A stretch of DNA of 27,919 nt from Pseudomonadota bacterium (GTDB lineage Bacteria > Pseudomonadota > Alphaproteobacteria > Rhizobiales > Beijerinckiaceae): positions 1-27,919 of the forward strand of contig JAFAEL010000069.1 in the NCBI GenBank assembly GCA_023423995.1, in the 5' to 3' direction. The notes under the pieces were generated by a model, which did no database searches, was not told the origin of the DNA, and worked only from the letters and a program-made list of their open reading frames with translations. The number at the start of each line of letters is the position of its first letter. Within the stretch, counting starts at the first letter, position 1. A program made the translations under genes and the position numbers. Shown piece by piece: positions 14,173 to 23,549 of the stretch.

Positions 14173-16071
14173 ATGATTTCAAAGTCGTTTTCCGCAATCG
14201 GGCATAACCGGCGCGAGATCCTGCGCCTCGCCGGGCTCGCCGGTACGGCCGCCATTGCCGGGCTGCCGGCTCGATCCCTGGCCGAGGAAAAGGTCTGGCG
14301 CCACGCCGTGTCCCTCCTGGGCACGCCGAAATACCCGGCCGGCTTCAAGCACTTCGAGCATGTCCGGCCCGATGCGCCGAAAGGTGGGCTGCTGCGGCTT
14401 GGCGCCCAGGGCACCTTCGACAACTTCAATCCCTTCGTCGAGGGCGTGAAGGGCGAGTTGGAGAACGGGATCGAGAGCCTGCTCTACGACACGCTTCTCG
14501 TTGCCTCGGAGGACGAGGTTGCGACCGAATACGGGCTGATCGCGGAGGCGCTGAGCTATCCTGCCGATTTCGCGGAAGTCAGCTATCGCCTGCGGCCCGA
14601 GGCGAAGTTCCACGACGGCTCGCCGATCACGCCCGCGGACGTAATCTTCTCCTTCGAGACGCTGAAATCGACCCGGCCCACTTACGCTTTCTACTATCAC
14701 AACGTCGCCAAGGCCGAGCAGACGGGTCCCCACGAGGTGACCTTCACGTTCTCCGAGAAGGGCAACCGCGAACTGCCCCAGATCGTCGGTCAGATGCCAG
14801 TCTTGCCCAAGGCGTGGTGGACCGGGACGGCTCCGAACGGCGAGAAGCGCGATCCCAAATCGACCACGCTGGAGCCGCCGCTGGGATCCGGTCGCTACCG
14901 CCTGAAGAGCTTCGATCCGGGCCGCTTCGCCGTCTATGAGCTCGTCCCCGATTACTGGGCTCGGGACCTGAACGTGAATGTCGGGCGCAACAACATCCGC
15001 GAAATCCGCTTCGAGTACTTTCGCGATTCGACGGTGCTGCTCGAGGCGTTCAAGGCCGATCGCCTCGATTTCCGGGCCGAGAACAGCGCCCGCAATTGGG
15101 CGACGGCCTATGACTTTCCTGCCGTTACCGAAGGGCGCGTCGTCAAGGAGGAGTTTCCGATCCGCTCCTCCGGCGTGATGCAGGCTTTCGTGTTCAATCT
15201 GCGTCGGCCCCGCTTCGCCGACCCGCGGGTGAGGCGCGCCTTCAACCTCGCCTTCGACTTCGAGGACACGAACCGCACGCTGTTCTACGGCCTCTACCAG
15301 CGCATCGATTCCTACTTCTTCGGAACGGACCTCGCCTCCTCAGGCCTCCCTGAGGGGCCTGAACGGGAAATCCTGGACAGCGTGAAGGACAAGGTGCCGG
15401 CCTCGGTGTTCACCACGCCGTACCGGAACCCCGTGAACGGAAGCCCGGAGGCGGTGCGCAACAATCTTCGGGAGGCCGTGCGGCTCCTCGGAGAAGCCGG
15501 TTACGAGCTTAAGGGCCGCCAGCTCGTGGACAAGCGCACGGGGGAGCCGTTTCGCGCCGAGTTCCTCGGCTTCGACCAGAACACCGAACGCTTCGTCCTC
15601 CCCTACAAGGGCGCTCTCGAGCGCATCGGGATCGGGGTGGATGTCCGGATCGTGGATGCGGCGCAGTACCAGAACCGGCTCCGCTCCTTCGACTTCGATG
15701 TAACGACAACCGTCTGGGCGCAGTCGCTCTCCCCGGGCAACGAGCAGCGGGAGTTCTGGGGATCCGCTGCGGCGGACCGGCCGGGATCGCGCAATCTCGC
15801 AGGTATCAAGGACGCGGCGGTCGACGCCCTGATCGAGCGGATCATCTATGCGAAGGACCGGCCCGAGCTCGTGGCCGCGACCCGCGCCCTGGATCGCGTG
15901 CTGCTGGCGCATGATTTTGTCGTGCCGCAATGGTCTTCGCGCGTCACCCGGACGGCGCGCTGGAACCGCTTCGGCCGGCCCGAGAAGCTGCCCGAATATG
16001 GCGGCTCCGGCTTCCCGACCGTCTGGTGGTACGACGAGGCGCTAGCCGCAAAGACGGGTTCACCGCGGTGA
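14173..16071 (+). CDS. yejA: YejA-type extracellular solute-binding protein (family 5), first copy
   Basis: 632 residues. The N-terminus NRREILRLAGLAGTAAIAGL has twin arginines before a hydrophobic stretch, suggesting Tat or Sec export, with cleavage near SLAEE. The mature protein is an SBP_bac_5 oligopeptide-type binder: GTPKYPAGFKHFEHV, VRPDAPKGGLLRLG, YRLRPEAKFHDGSPITPADV, EPPLGSGRYRL and ARNWATAYDFPAV are YejA hallmarks. E. coli YejA with YejBEF imports the peptide-nucleotide antibiotic microcin C, and rhizobial Yej systems are linked to host antimicrobial peptide tolerance; the natural ligand here is unknown. The gene opens a plus-strand operon 47 bp after a terminator. No good ribosome site precedes the ATG at 14173. 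Its stop TGA lies inside GTGA at 16068, next to the second yejA copy. Confidence 0.9.
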   Translation: MISKSFSAIGHNRREILRLAGLAGTAAIAGLPARSLAEEKVWRHAVSLLGTPKYPAGFKHFEHVRPDAPKGGLLRLGAQGTFDNFNPFVEGVKGELENGIESLLYDTLLVASEDEVATEYGLIAEALSYPADFAEVSYRLRPEAKFHDGSPITPADVIFSFETLKSTRPTYAFYYHNVAKAEQTGPHEVTFTFSEKGNRELPQIVGQMPVLPKAWWTGTAPNGEKRDPKSTTLEPPLGSGRYRLKSFDPGRFAVYELVPDYWARDLNVNVGRNNIREIRFEYFRDSTVLLEAFKADRLDFRAENSARNWATAYDFPAVTEGRVVKEEFPIRSSGVMQAFVFNLRRPRFADPRVRRAFNLAFDFEDTNRTLFYGLYQRIDSYFFGTDLASSGLPEGPEREILDSVKDKVPASVFTTPYRNPVNGSPEAVRNNLREAVRLLGEAGYELKGRQLVDKRTGEPFRAEFLGFDQNTERFVLPYKGALERIGIGVDVRIVDAAQYQNRLRSFDFDVTTTVWAQSLSPGNEQREFWGSAAADRPGSRNLAGIKDAAVDALIERIIYAKDRPELVAATRALDRVLLAHDFVVPQWSSRVTRTARWNRFGRPEKLPEYGGSGFPTVWWYDEALAAKTGSPR

Positions 16072-16079
16072 AGGTCGGA

Positions 16080-17930
16080 ATGCGTCGTCGCTCGCTTCTC
16101 GTCGGAGCTGGGGCGCTCGGCGTTGCGTCCGCGATCCGGCCCGGGCGAGGCCTGGCGGACGAGGCGGAAAGCCACGGGCTCTCGATCTTCGGCGATCTGA
16201 AGCACGGGCCGGATTTCCGCCATTTCGATTATGTGCGGCCGGATGCCCCCAAGGGCGGCGCCTTCTCGCACCAGATCGCGTTCACGGCCGGGAACCAGAA
16301 CTTCGACACCTTCAACACGCTGAACATCTTCGTCCTGCGCGGCGACGGCGCTGCCGGAATGGGCCTGACCTTCCAGAGCCTCATGGCGCGCGGCCTCGAC
16401 GAGCCGGACGCGATGTATGGCTCGGTCGCCGCAGGCGTGCGCCGTACCGAAGACGGGCTGACCTACCGCTTCCGCCTGCGCCCTGAAGCGCGCTTCAATG
16501 ACGGATCGAGGCTGACGGCCGAGGACGTCGCCTTCTCGGTGAACCTCCTGAAGACCAAGGGCCATCCGCGCATCTCGCAGAACCTTCTCCAGGTGAGGGG
16601 CGCGGAGGCCGAAGGCGCGGATATCGTGCGGATCGATTTCGCACCGGGTCGCTCGCGCGACCTTCCGCTCGTCGTCGCCGGGCTCCCGATCTTCTCGCGC
16701 GCCTACTACGACAAGCACGATTTCGAGGCCGCGACGCTCGAGGCGCCGCTCGGCTCCGGGCCCTACAAGGTCGGTAAGTTCGAGGTTGGCCGCTTCATCG
16801 CCTTCGAGCGCGTGAAGGACCATTGGGCGGAGAAGCTCCCGGTCAGCGTCGGGCAGAACAATTTCGACGAGATCCGCTACGAGTATTTCCGCGACCGGCA
16901 GGTCGCCTTCGAGGCGTTCAAGGCGGGCGTCTTCACCTTCCGCCAGGAATTCACCGCGAGAATCTGGGCGACCGGATACGATTTCCCGGCAGTCGTTGAG
17001 GGGAAGGTCAAGCGCGAGACGATCCCGGACCGCACGCCCTCCGGCATGCAGGGGTGGTTCTTCAACACGCGCCGCGACAAGTTCAAGGATCCGCGCATCC
17101 GCGAGGCGATCGGGCTCGCCTTCGATTTCGAGTGGACGAACGCGACGATCATGTACGGGGCCTACACGCGTACGGCCTCCTATTTCGAGAACTCGGATCT
17201 CAAGGCGGAAGGCAAACCATCGCCCGAGGAGATGAAGCTGCTCGAGCCGTTCCGCGGCCGTGTGCCTGACGAGGTGTTCGGGGAACCTTATTCCCCTCCG
17301 CGCTCGGATGGATCGGGGCAGGATCGCGCGGCGCTCAGGCGGGCGAGCGAGTTGTTGCGCGAGGCTGGCTGCCGGCGCGAGGGGAACAGCCTCAGGCTGG
17401 CATCGGGCGAGCCGCTCGCCATCGAGTTCCTCGACTTCCAGCCAACCCTGCAGCCGCACACCCAGCCCTTCATCCGCAATCTCGGCCTGCTCGGCATCCA
17501 GGCAACCTCCCGCATCGTCGACGCGGCGCAGTACCAGCGCCGGACGGAGGAGTTCGACTTCGATCTGGTGACGGCGCGCTACTCGAACTCCTCGACGCCC
17601 GGGGAGGGGTTGCGGCTGATTTTCGGCTCGCTCGCCGCGAAAACGAAGGGCTCGCAAAACCTCGCCGGCATCTCCGACCCGGTGATCGACTCCCTCCTCG
17701 ACGGGATCGTCCAGGCGGAAACCCGCCCAGACTTGGTGGCGGCCGTCCGCGCGCTCGACCGGGTCCTCCGCGCCGGACGTTACTGGGTGCCGATGTGGTA
17801 TCGCGGTTCGAACCCGGTCGCCTATTGGGATATGTTCGGCCACCCGGTCACCCCGCCCGCCTATGACCTCGGCGCGCCGGCCACCTGGTGGTATGAGCCG
17901 GAGAAGGCGAAGCGGATCGGACGGACTTGA
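16080..17930 (+). CDS. yejA: YejA-type extracellular solute-binding protein (family 5), second copy
   Basis: 616 residues from the ATG at 16080, which has GAAGG 5 bases upstream; a GTG at 16068 overlapping the previous stop would add four residues. MRRRSLLVGAGALGVASA is a twin-arginine-like signal and maturation near GLADEAE is likely. It is clearly paralogous to the upstream protein: HFDYVRPDAPKGGAF, FRLRPEARFNDGSRLTAEDV, EAPLGSGPYKVGKFEVGRF, EIRYEYFRDRQVAFEAFKAG and RIVDAAQYQRR align with matching segments there, yet the two differ along most of their length, so this is an old duplication and not a repeat artefact. Two binding proteins sharing one permease would widen the ligand range. The next frame (DUF4260) begins at or just after its stop. 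Confidence 0.9.
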   Translation: MRRRSLLVGAGALGVASAIRPGRGLADEAESHGLSIFGDLKHGPDFRHFDYVRPDAPKGGAFSHQIAFTAGNQNFDTFNTLNIFVLRGDGAAGMGLTFQSLMARGLDEPDAMYGSVAAGVRRTEDGLTYRFRLRPEARFNDGSRLTAEDVAFSVNLLKTKGHPRISQNLLQVRGAEAEGADIVRIDFAPGRSRDLPLVVAGLPIFSRAYYDKHDFEAATLEAPLGSGPYKVGKFEVGRFIAFERVKDHWAEKLPVSVGQNNFDEIRYEYFRDRQVAFEAFKAGVFTFRQEFTARIWATGYDFPAVVEGKVKRETIPDRTPSGMQGWFFNTRRDKFKDPRIREAIGLAFDFEWTNATIMYGAYTRTASYFENSDLKAEGKPSPEEMKLLEPFRGRVPDEVFGEPYSPPRSDGSGQDRAALRRASELLREAGCRREGNSLRLASGEPLAIEFLDFQPTLQPHTQPFIRNLGLLGIQATSRIVDAAQYQRRTEEFDFDLVTARYSNSSTPGEGLRLIFGSLAAKTKGSQNLAGISDPVIDSLLDGIVQAETRPDLVAAVRALDRVLRAGRYWVPMWYRGSNPVAYWDMFGHPVTPPAYDLGAPATWWYEPEKAKRIGRT

Positions 17931-17956
17931 GCGGAGCGGCGCGCGACGAGGGTGGA

Positions 17957-18346
17957 GTGCCCGCGGCACATTCGGGCGGCCTGCGGACCTTGCTGAGAGT
18001 AGAGGGCGCGGCGCTCCTCGCAGCGGCAACTCTCGCCTACGCGTGGGGAGGCTGGAGCTGGTATCTCTACCTCGGCCTTTTCTTCGTGCCGGATCTGTCG
18101 ATGCTCGCCTACATGGCCGGGCCGCGCATCGGCGCGTTCGCCTATAATGCCCTGCACGCGACCGTGGCACCGCTCATGCTGGGCTGCCTCGGCCTCGCCG
18201 CCCCGGAGGGACCCTGGATGCCGATCGCCGCGATCTGGCTTGCTCATATCGGCCTCGACCGGATGCTCGGCTACGGGCTGAAATCCTCGGCCGGCTTCGG
18301 ACACACCCATCTCGGCCCGATCGGCCGGCGCGAGCGCCCCGCCTGA
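17957..18346 (+). CDS. DUF4260 small integral membrane protein
   Basis: About 129 residues from GTG at 17957, which has GAGGG 4 bases upstream; a TTG at 17927 that overlaps the yejA2 stop (TTGA) would give 139 residues and is the alternative. The sequence [68 protein letters not shown] and FGHTHLG is the DUF4260 pattern, with about four predicted membrane segments and conserved polar motifs (PDLSM, H in YNALHA, HIGLDR, THLG) that could form a buried site. No function is established for the family. It sits between the binding proteins and the first permease of an importer, and its stop overlaps the yejB start by one base (TGATG), so it is expressed with the transporter. Confidence 0.8.
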   Translation: MPAAHSGGLRTLLRVEGAALLAAATLAYAWGGWSWYLYLGLFFVPDLSMLAYMAGPRIGAFAYNALHATVAPLMLGCLGLAAPEGPWMPIAAIWLAHIGLDRMLGYGLKSSAGFGHTHLGPIGRRERPA

Positions 18347-19458
18347 TGGCGGCCTATATCGCCCGCCGCATCCTTCTCATGATCCCGACCATTCTCGGGA
18401 TCATGCTGATCTCCTTCATCATCGTGCAGTTCGCGCCGGGCGGGCCGATCGAGCGCATCCTGGCGCAACTGCAAGGTACGGATATCGGCGCGACGGGCCG
18501 GATCAGCGGTGCCGGTGGCGACATGGGCGCCGGCGCCGCGAGAATGCAGCCCGGCGCCGGTGGGGAGATGAACTCGCGATACCGTGGCGCGCAGGGCCTC
18601 GATCCGGGCTTCATCAAGCAGCTCGAGGTGCAGTTCGGCTTCGACAAGCCCCCGCACGAGCGCTTCCTGAAGATGATCGCCGACTACGCGCGGTTCGATT
18701 TCGGAAAGAGCTTTTTCCGCGACGTCTCGGTCCTCCAGCTCATTCGGGAGAAGCTCCCCGTCTCGATCACACTGGGGCTCTGGATGACGCTCCTGTCCTA
18801 CTCGATCTCGATCCCGCTCGGGATCCGGAAAGCCGTGAAAGACGGGCGCCCCTTCGACGTCTGGACCTCCGCGGTCGTAATCGTGGGTTACGCCATCCCG
18901 GGCTTCCTCTTTGCGATCCTTCTCATCGTGCTCTTCGCCGGCGGCTCGTTCTGGCAGATCTTCCCGCTTCGCGGATTGACCAGCGAGAACTGGAACGACC
19001 TCTCGCTGGGCGGGAAGATCGTCGACTATCTCTGGCACATCGCCCTGCCGATCACCGCGATGGCACTCGGCGCTTTCGCAACCTCGACGCTCCTCACCAA
19101 GAACTCGTTCCTGGACGAGATCAGGCGGCAATACGTCTTGACGGCCCGCATGAAGGGCCTCTCCGAGCGGGGCGTGCTCTATGGCCACGTCTTCCGCAAC
19201 GCGATGCTGATCGTGGTGGCGGGCTTCCCGGGTGCCTTCATCGGCTCCTTCTTCGCAGGCTCGCTCCTGATCGAGACGATCTTCTCGCTGGACGGGCTGG
19301 GGCTCCTCTCCTTCGAGTCGATCGTCAACCGGGATTATCCCGTCGTCTTCGCGAACCTCTACATCTTCTCGCTCATAGGCTTGGTCGTGAACCTCATCTC
19401 GGACCTGACCTATGTCTGGATCGATCCACGGATCGATTTCGAGACACGCGAGGCGTGA
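18346..19458 (+). CDS. yejB: Peptide/microcin C-type ABC transporter permease YejB
   Basis: 370 residues. [20 protein letters not shown] is the standard DppB/OppB-type first helix, followed by [17 protein letters not shown] glycine-rich periplasmic stretch (about residues 40-85) precedes [20 protein letters not shown], the enlarged loop typical of YejB compared with DppB. The core has [20 protein letters not shown] and five further helices, with the EAA coupling loop around [20 protein letters not shown]. It forms one half of the inner-membrane channel with YejE. Length agrees with E. coli YejB (about 364). Translation is coupled to the DUF4260 gene by TGATG, and yejE follows after 7 bp. Confidence 0.93.
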   Translation: MAAYIARRILLMIPTILGIMLISFIIVQFAPGGPIERILAQLQGTDIGATGRISGAGGDMGAGAARMQPGAGGEMNSRYRGAQGLDPGFIKQLEVQFGFDKPPHERFLKMIADYARFDFGKSFFRDVSVLQLIREKLPVSITLGLWMTLLSYSISIPLGIRKAVKDGRPFDVWTSAVVIVGYAIPGFLFAILLIVLFAGGSFWQIFPLRGLTSENWNDLSLGGKIVDYLWHIALPITAMALGAFATSTLLTKNSFLDEIRRQYVLTARMKGLSERGVLYGHVFRNAMLIVVAGFPGAFIGSFFAGSLLIETIFSLDGLGLLSFESIVNRDYPVVFANLYIFSLIGLVVNLISDLTYVWIDPRIDFETREA

Positions 19459-19465
19459 GGTCGGG

Positions 19466-20671
19466 ATGAGCGACACCGTCGTGCCCGCACCCGAACTCGA
19501 CCGGGTCCCGGTCGCGTCGCCGGCGAACAACCCGGAGGCGCCTCCTCTGCCGCGCGAGGGCTTCGTCCGCCTGTCCCCCCTCAACCGGCGCCGCTGGCTC
19601 AATTTCAAAGCCAATCGCCGAGGCTTCTGGTCGCTTTGGATCTTCCTGGCGCTGTTCGGCGCGAGCCTGTTTGCCGACTTCATCGCGAACGACCGTCCGA
19701 TCCTCGTCAGCTACAAGGGCGAAATGCTCTCCCCGATCTTCGTCGACTACCCGGAGGAGAAGTTCGGCGGCTTTCTGGCGATCACCGACTACCGGGACCC
19801 GGTAATCGCAAAGGAGATCAGCGAGAACGGCTGGGCGATCTGGCCGCCGATCCGCTTCTCCTACTCGACCCATAACCTCGACCTGCCCGTCCCGGCGCCG
19901 TCGCCGCCGACCTGGATGCTGACGGATGCGCAGTGCCGGCCTGCCGCCGAGAAGGCGGGCAGGAATCCTCCGCCGGGGGAGGCCTGCCGGGCGATCGAGC
20001 AGAACTGGCTCGGCACGGACGACCAGGGCAGGGACGTCGTCGCACGCCTGATCTATGGCGTGCGGCTCTCGATCCTGTTCGGCCTGATCCTGGCCACGAT
20101 CGCCTCGGTGGTCGGCATCGTGGCCGGTGCCGTCCAAGGCTATTTTGGCGGCTGGACCGATCTCATCATGCAGCGTTTCATCGAGATCTGGACCTCGCTC
20201 CCTTCGCTCTACCTGCTGATCATCATTTCCTCGATCATCACGCCGAGCTTCCTGGTCCTCCTCGGGATCTTGCTCCTGTTCGAGTGGGTTTCCCTCGTGG
20301 GCGTAGTCAGGGCCGAGTTCCTGCGCGGCCGCAACTTCGAATATGTCCGGGCCGCCCGGGCCCTTGGCCTGTCAAACCTCACGATCATGTTCCGGCATCT
20401 GCTGCCGAATGCCATGGTGGCGACGCTGACCTTCCTGCCCTTCAACGTGAACGGCTCGATCGCGACGCTGACTTCGCTCGACTATCTCGGCTTCGGCCTG
20501 CCGCCGGGGTCGCCTTCGCTCGGCGAACTGCTGGCCCAGGGCAAGGGGAACCTCCAGGCACCCTGGCTCGGCCTGACCGGCTTCGTCGTCATCGCCTTCG
20601 TGCTCTCGCTCCTGATCTTCATCGGGGAGGCCGTCCGCGACGCCTTCGATCCGCGGAAGACGCTGGCGTGA
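19466..20671 (+). CDS. yejE: Peptide/microcin C-type ABC transporter permease YejE
   Basis: 401 residues from the ATG at 19466, with GAGG 6 bases upstream; an upstream frame from 19412 lies inside yejB and is rejected. After a Pro/Ala-rich cytoplasmic head, LSPLNRRRWLNFKANRRGFW leads into the first helix. A long periplasmic segment (about 60-195) includes DRPILVSYKGEMLSPIFVDY and NWLGTDDQGRDVVARLIYGV, the DppC-type entry to the permease core. The EAA loop is EYVRAARALGLSNLTIMFRH. It pairs with YejB to make the channel. The C-terminus [10 protein letters not shown] is typical of the family. Its TGA overlaps the GTG of yejF in GTGA. Confidence 0.93.
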   Translation: MSDTVVPAPELDRVPVASPANNPEAPPLPREGFVRLSPLNRRRWLNFKANRRGFWSLWIFLALFGASLFADFIANDRPILVSYKGEMLSPIFVDYPEEKFGGFLAITDYRDPVIAKEISENGWAIWPPIRFSYSTHNLDLPVPAPSPPTWMLTDAQCRPAAEKAGRNPPPGEACRAIEQNWLGTDDQGRDVVARLIYGVRLSILFGLILATIASVVGIVAGAVQGYFGGWTDLIMQRFIEIWTSLPSLYLLIIISSIITPSFLVLLGILLLFEWVSLVGVVRAEFLRGRNFEYVRAARALGLSNLTIMFRHLLPNAMVATLTFLPFNVNGSIATLTSLDYLGFGLPPGSPSLGELLAQGKGNLQAPWLGLTGFVVIAFVLSLLIFIGEAVRDAFDPRKTLA

Positions 20672-22320
20672 CGGCCCGAACCGGAAATTGCGAGGACGTC
20701 CTCCTCTCCGTCGAGGACCTCTCCGTCACGTTCCGCCAAGGCGGGGCGGAGTCGCTCGCAGTGGATCGCGTGTCGTTCCACGTGAAACCCGGTGAGACCG
20801 TGGCCCTGGTAGGCGAATCCGGCTCGGGCAAGTCGGTGACCGCACTGTCGATCCTGAAACTCCTGAACTACCCGGCCGCGCATCATCCCTCCGGGCGCAT
20901 TCTCTTCGAAGGCCGCGATCTTCTCGCGATGAAGGAGGACGAGATCCGCCGCGTCCGCGGCGACGACATCACGATGGTCTTCCAGGAGCCGATGACGTCG
21001 CTCAATCCGCTGCACACGATCGAGCAGCAGGTCGGCGAGATCCTGTTGCTTCATCGCGGCCTGTCTGGTCGCGCCGCACGGTCGCGAGTTCTGGAATTGC
21101 TGGAACTCGTCGGCATCCGGGAGCCCGAAAGTCGCCTCGGCGCCTATCCGCATCAGCTCTCCGGCGGGCAGAGGCAGCGCGTCATGATCGCCATGGCGCT
21201 GGCGAACGAGCCGAAGCTGTTCATCGCGGACGAGCCGACAACGGCACTCGACGTCACCGTCCAGGCACAGATCCTGAAACTCCTGGCCGAGATGAAGGTT
21301 CGGCTCGGGATGTCTATGCTCTTCATCACGCACGACCTCGGCATCGTGCGGAAGATCGCCGACCGGGTCTGTGTGATGACCAAGGGCGAGATCGTCGAGT
21401 CCGGCCCCGTTGCGGAGGTGTTCGGAAACCCGCGGCACGACTATACGCGACGGCTTCTCGCGGCGGAGCCGAAGGGCAGAGCGACGCCCGTCCCGGCGGA
21501 CGCGCCATTCCTCGTCAAGGCCGGGCCCCTGAAGGTCTGGTTCCCGATCCGCCGCGGCTTCCTGCGGCGGACAGTCGGGCACGTGAAGGCCGTGGACGGG
21601 GTCTCCGTCGCTGTTCGCGAAGGCGAGACCGTCGGTATCGTCGGCGAATCCGGCTCGGGCAAGACGACACTCGGCCTAGCCCTGCTCCGGCTTACCCGCT
21701 CTAAGGGCCCGATCTGCGTGCTCGGTCGCGACATCGACGGCGTGGGCGCGAGAGCGCTCCGGCCGCTGCGCAAGGAGATGCAGGTCGTCTTCCAGGATCC
21801 GTATGGCTCGCTGTCCCCTCGCATGTCCGTGGCCGAGATCGTGGCCGAGGGGCTCGTCGTGCAGCAGCGCGGCATGCCCCGGGCCGCGCAGCGTGCGGCG
21901 GTCGCGCGAGCCCTGCATGATGTCGGGCTCGATCCGGCATCCATGGACCGCTATCCGCATGAATTCTCGGGCGGGCAGCGGCAGCGCATCGCTATCGCCC
22001 GCGCTATGGCGCTGGAGCCCAAATTCATCGTACTCGACGAACCCACTTCGGCCCTCGACATGTCCGTCCAGGCGCAGATCGTCGACCTGCTGCGCGGACT
22101 GCAGAAGAAGCGAAAGCTCGCCTACCTCTTCATCAGCCACGACCTGAGGGTCGTTCGGGCCCTGGCGAACCACGTCCTCGTCATGCAGGACGGGCGCGTG
22201 GTCGAGGAGGGGCCCGCCGAGCAGATCTTCTCCGAACCGCGCACCGACTATACGCGAGCCCTCATGGCGGCCGCCTTCGGCCTTGAGGCCGCCGCGGCGC
22301 CCGGCGTGGTGCGGGAATGA
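20668..22320 (+). CDS. yejF: ABC transporter ATP-binding protein YejF (double ATPase)
   Basis: 550 residues from GTG at 20668, overlapping the yejE stop by four bases (GTGA) with CGGAAGA about 8 bases upstream. Two complete nucleotide-binding domains are fused. The first has Walker A GESGSGKS (49-56), signature LSGGQRQR and Walker [13 protein letters not shown], then the switch His in FITHDLG. The second has GESGSGKT (about 327-334), [20 protein letters not shown] and FISHDLR. PHQLSGG and [10 protein letters not shown] between the domains are the oligopeptide-type tail. All catalytic motifs are intact in both halves. It powers import through YejB/YejE, so the run contains every part of a full importer. 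Its end overlaps the deoB start in ATGA. Confidence 0.95.
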   Translation: MTARTGNCEDVLLSVEDLSVTFRQGGAESLAVDRVSFHVKPGETVALVGESGSGKSVTALSILKLLNYPAAHHPSGRILFEGRDLLAMKEDEIRRVRGDDITMVFQEPMTSLNPLHTIEQQVGEILLLHRGLSGRAARSRVLELLELVGIREPESRLGAYPHQLSGGQRQRVMIAMALANEPKLFIADEPTTALDVTVQAQILKLLAEMKVRLGMSMLFITHDLGIVRKIADRVCVMTKGEIVESGPVAEVFGNPRHDYTRRLLAAEPKGRATPVPADAPFLVKAGPLKVWFPIRRGFLRRTVGHVKAVDGVSVAVREGETVGIVGESGSGKTTLGLALLRLTRSKGPICVLGRDIDGVGARALRPLRKEMQVVFQDPYGSLSPRMSVAEIVAEGLVVQQRGMPRAAQRAAVARALHDVGLDPASMDRYPHEFSGGQRQRIAIARAMALEPKFIVLDEPTSALDMSVQAQIVDLLRGLQKKRKLAYLFISHDLRVVRALANHVLVMQDGRVVEEGPAEQIFSEPRTDYTRALMAAAFGLEAAAAPGVVRE

Positions 22321-23549
22321 CGGGCCGGGCATTGCTCATCGTCCTCGATTCCGTCGGCATCGGGGGCGCACCGGACGCGGTCGCCTACCGAGATGCTGGG
22401 TCCGACACCCTCGGCCACATCGCTGAGGCATGCGCGTCTGGACGCGGCGACCGCCTTGGGCTGCGATCCGGACAGCTCTCCTTGCCCAACATGGCGGCCC
22501 TTGGGATCGGTCTTGCCTGCGAAGCGTCCACGGGCCGGGTGCCTCCGGGGCTGGAGCGCCCCGGACCCGCGACCGGCTGCTGGGGCGTCGGCCGTGAGAC
22601 ATCGCGCGGAAAGGACACGCCATCCGGTCATTGGGAGATCGCCGGCGTCCCGGTCGACTTCGACTGGGGCTACTTTCCGGACACCCGCCCTGCTTTTCCG
22701 CTGGAGCTTGTCGCGGCCCTTCTCCGCGCCGCATCCCTTCCGGGCATTCTCGGGGACCGGCATGCCTCCGGCATCACCATCGTCGAAGAACTCGGGGCCG
22801 AGCACGTCCGGACCGGCAAGCCGATCTGCTACACCTCGGCCGACAGCGTGTTCCAGATCGCCGCGCATGAGGAGGCCTTCGGGCTCGAGCGGCTTTACGA
22901 GGTCTGCCGGATCGCGCGGCGGCTCTGCGATCCGTATCGGATCGGCCGCGTCATCGCGCGCCCGTTCACCGGGGACGAGCGCGCCGGCTTCGTCAGGACC
23001 GCCAACCGGCGCGACTACGCCACCCCGCCGCCCTTCGATACGATCCTCGATTGCCTCGCCGGGGCTGGCCGCGAGGTGATCTCGATCGGCAAGATCGGGG
23101 ACATCTTCGCTCATCGCGGCACCGGGCGGGAGGTAAAGGGCGCCGGCAACGACGCCTGGCTCACGGCGGCTCTCGAGGGCCTCCGGGATCTCGGCGAGGG
23201 CGGGCTGGTCTTCGCGAACCTCGTGGATTTCGATACGGAATACGGCCACCGCCGTGACGTGCCGGGCTATGCGGCGGCGCTCGAGCGGTTCGATGCGCGC
23301 ATTCCCGAGATCCGAGCGGCGCTCGCGACCGGCGATGTCTGCGTCATCACGGCGGACCACGGCAACGATCCGACCTTCCGGGGAACGGACCACACGCGGG
23401 AGCAGGTGCCCATCCTGGTCTTTGGGCCGGACATCGCGCCCGGCTCGGTCGGGGTCAGGCCAAGCCTCGCCGATATCGGCGCCAGCATCGCGGCCCATCT
23501 CGGCATCGTTTGGAAAGGCGCCGGGCGCTCCTTCCTGCCGCGGGCCTAG
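22317..23549 (+). CDS. deoB: Phosphopentomutase
   Basis: 410 residues. The ATG at 22317 overlaps the yejF stop (ATGA). [17 protein letters not shown] gives the first metal Asp (Asp11); [13 protein letters not shown] contains the phosphorylated Thr; [24 protein letters not shown] and [15 protein letters not shown] supply the remaining Asp/His ligands of the two Mn ions of the alkaline-phosphatase superfamily. The insert cap domain (about 110-230) includes [20 protein letters not shown]. It interconverts ribose-1- or deoxyribose-1-phosphate with the 5-phosphate, joining nucleoside breakdown to central metabolism. deoB normally sits with deoA, deoC or punA; here it is the seventh gene of a peptide-importer operon and no other nucleoside gene is in the window. 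Its stop TAG overlaps the stop of the convergent ubiH-type gene inside CTAG. Confidence 0.95.
   Translation: MTGRALLIVLDSVGIGGAPDAVAYRDAGSDTLGHIAEACASGRGDRLGLRSGQLSLPNMAALGIGLACEASTGRVPPGLERPGPATGCWGVGRETSRGKDTPSGHWEIAGVPVDFDWGYFPDTRPAFPLELVAALLRAASLPGILGDRHASGITIVEELGAEHVRTGKPICYTSADSVFQIAAHEEAFGLERLYEVCRIARRLCDPYRIGRVIARPFTGDERAGFVRTANRRDYATPPPFDTILDCLAGAGREVISIGKIGDIFAHRGTGREVKGAGNDAWLTAALEGLRDLGEGGLVFANLVDFDTEYGHRRDVPGYAAALERFDARIPEIRAALATGDVCVITADHGNDPTFRGTDHTREQVPILVFGPDIAPGSVGVRPSLADIGASIAAHLGIVWKGAGRSFLPRA

Noticed and set aside
15846..18170. A 774-codon open frame antisense to both yejA genes
   Set aside because: The plus strand here encodes clear YejA proteins; the antisense frame crosses a gene junction and shows no recognisable domain.
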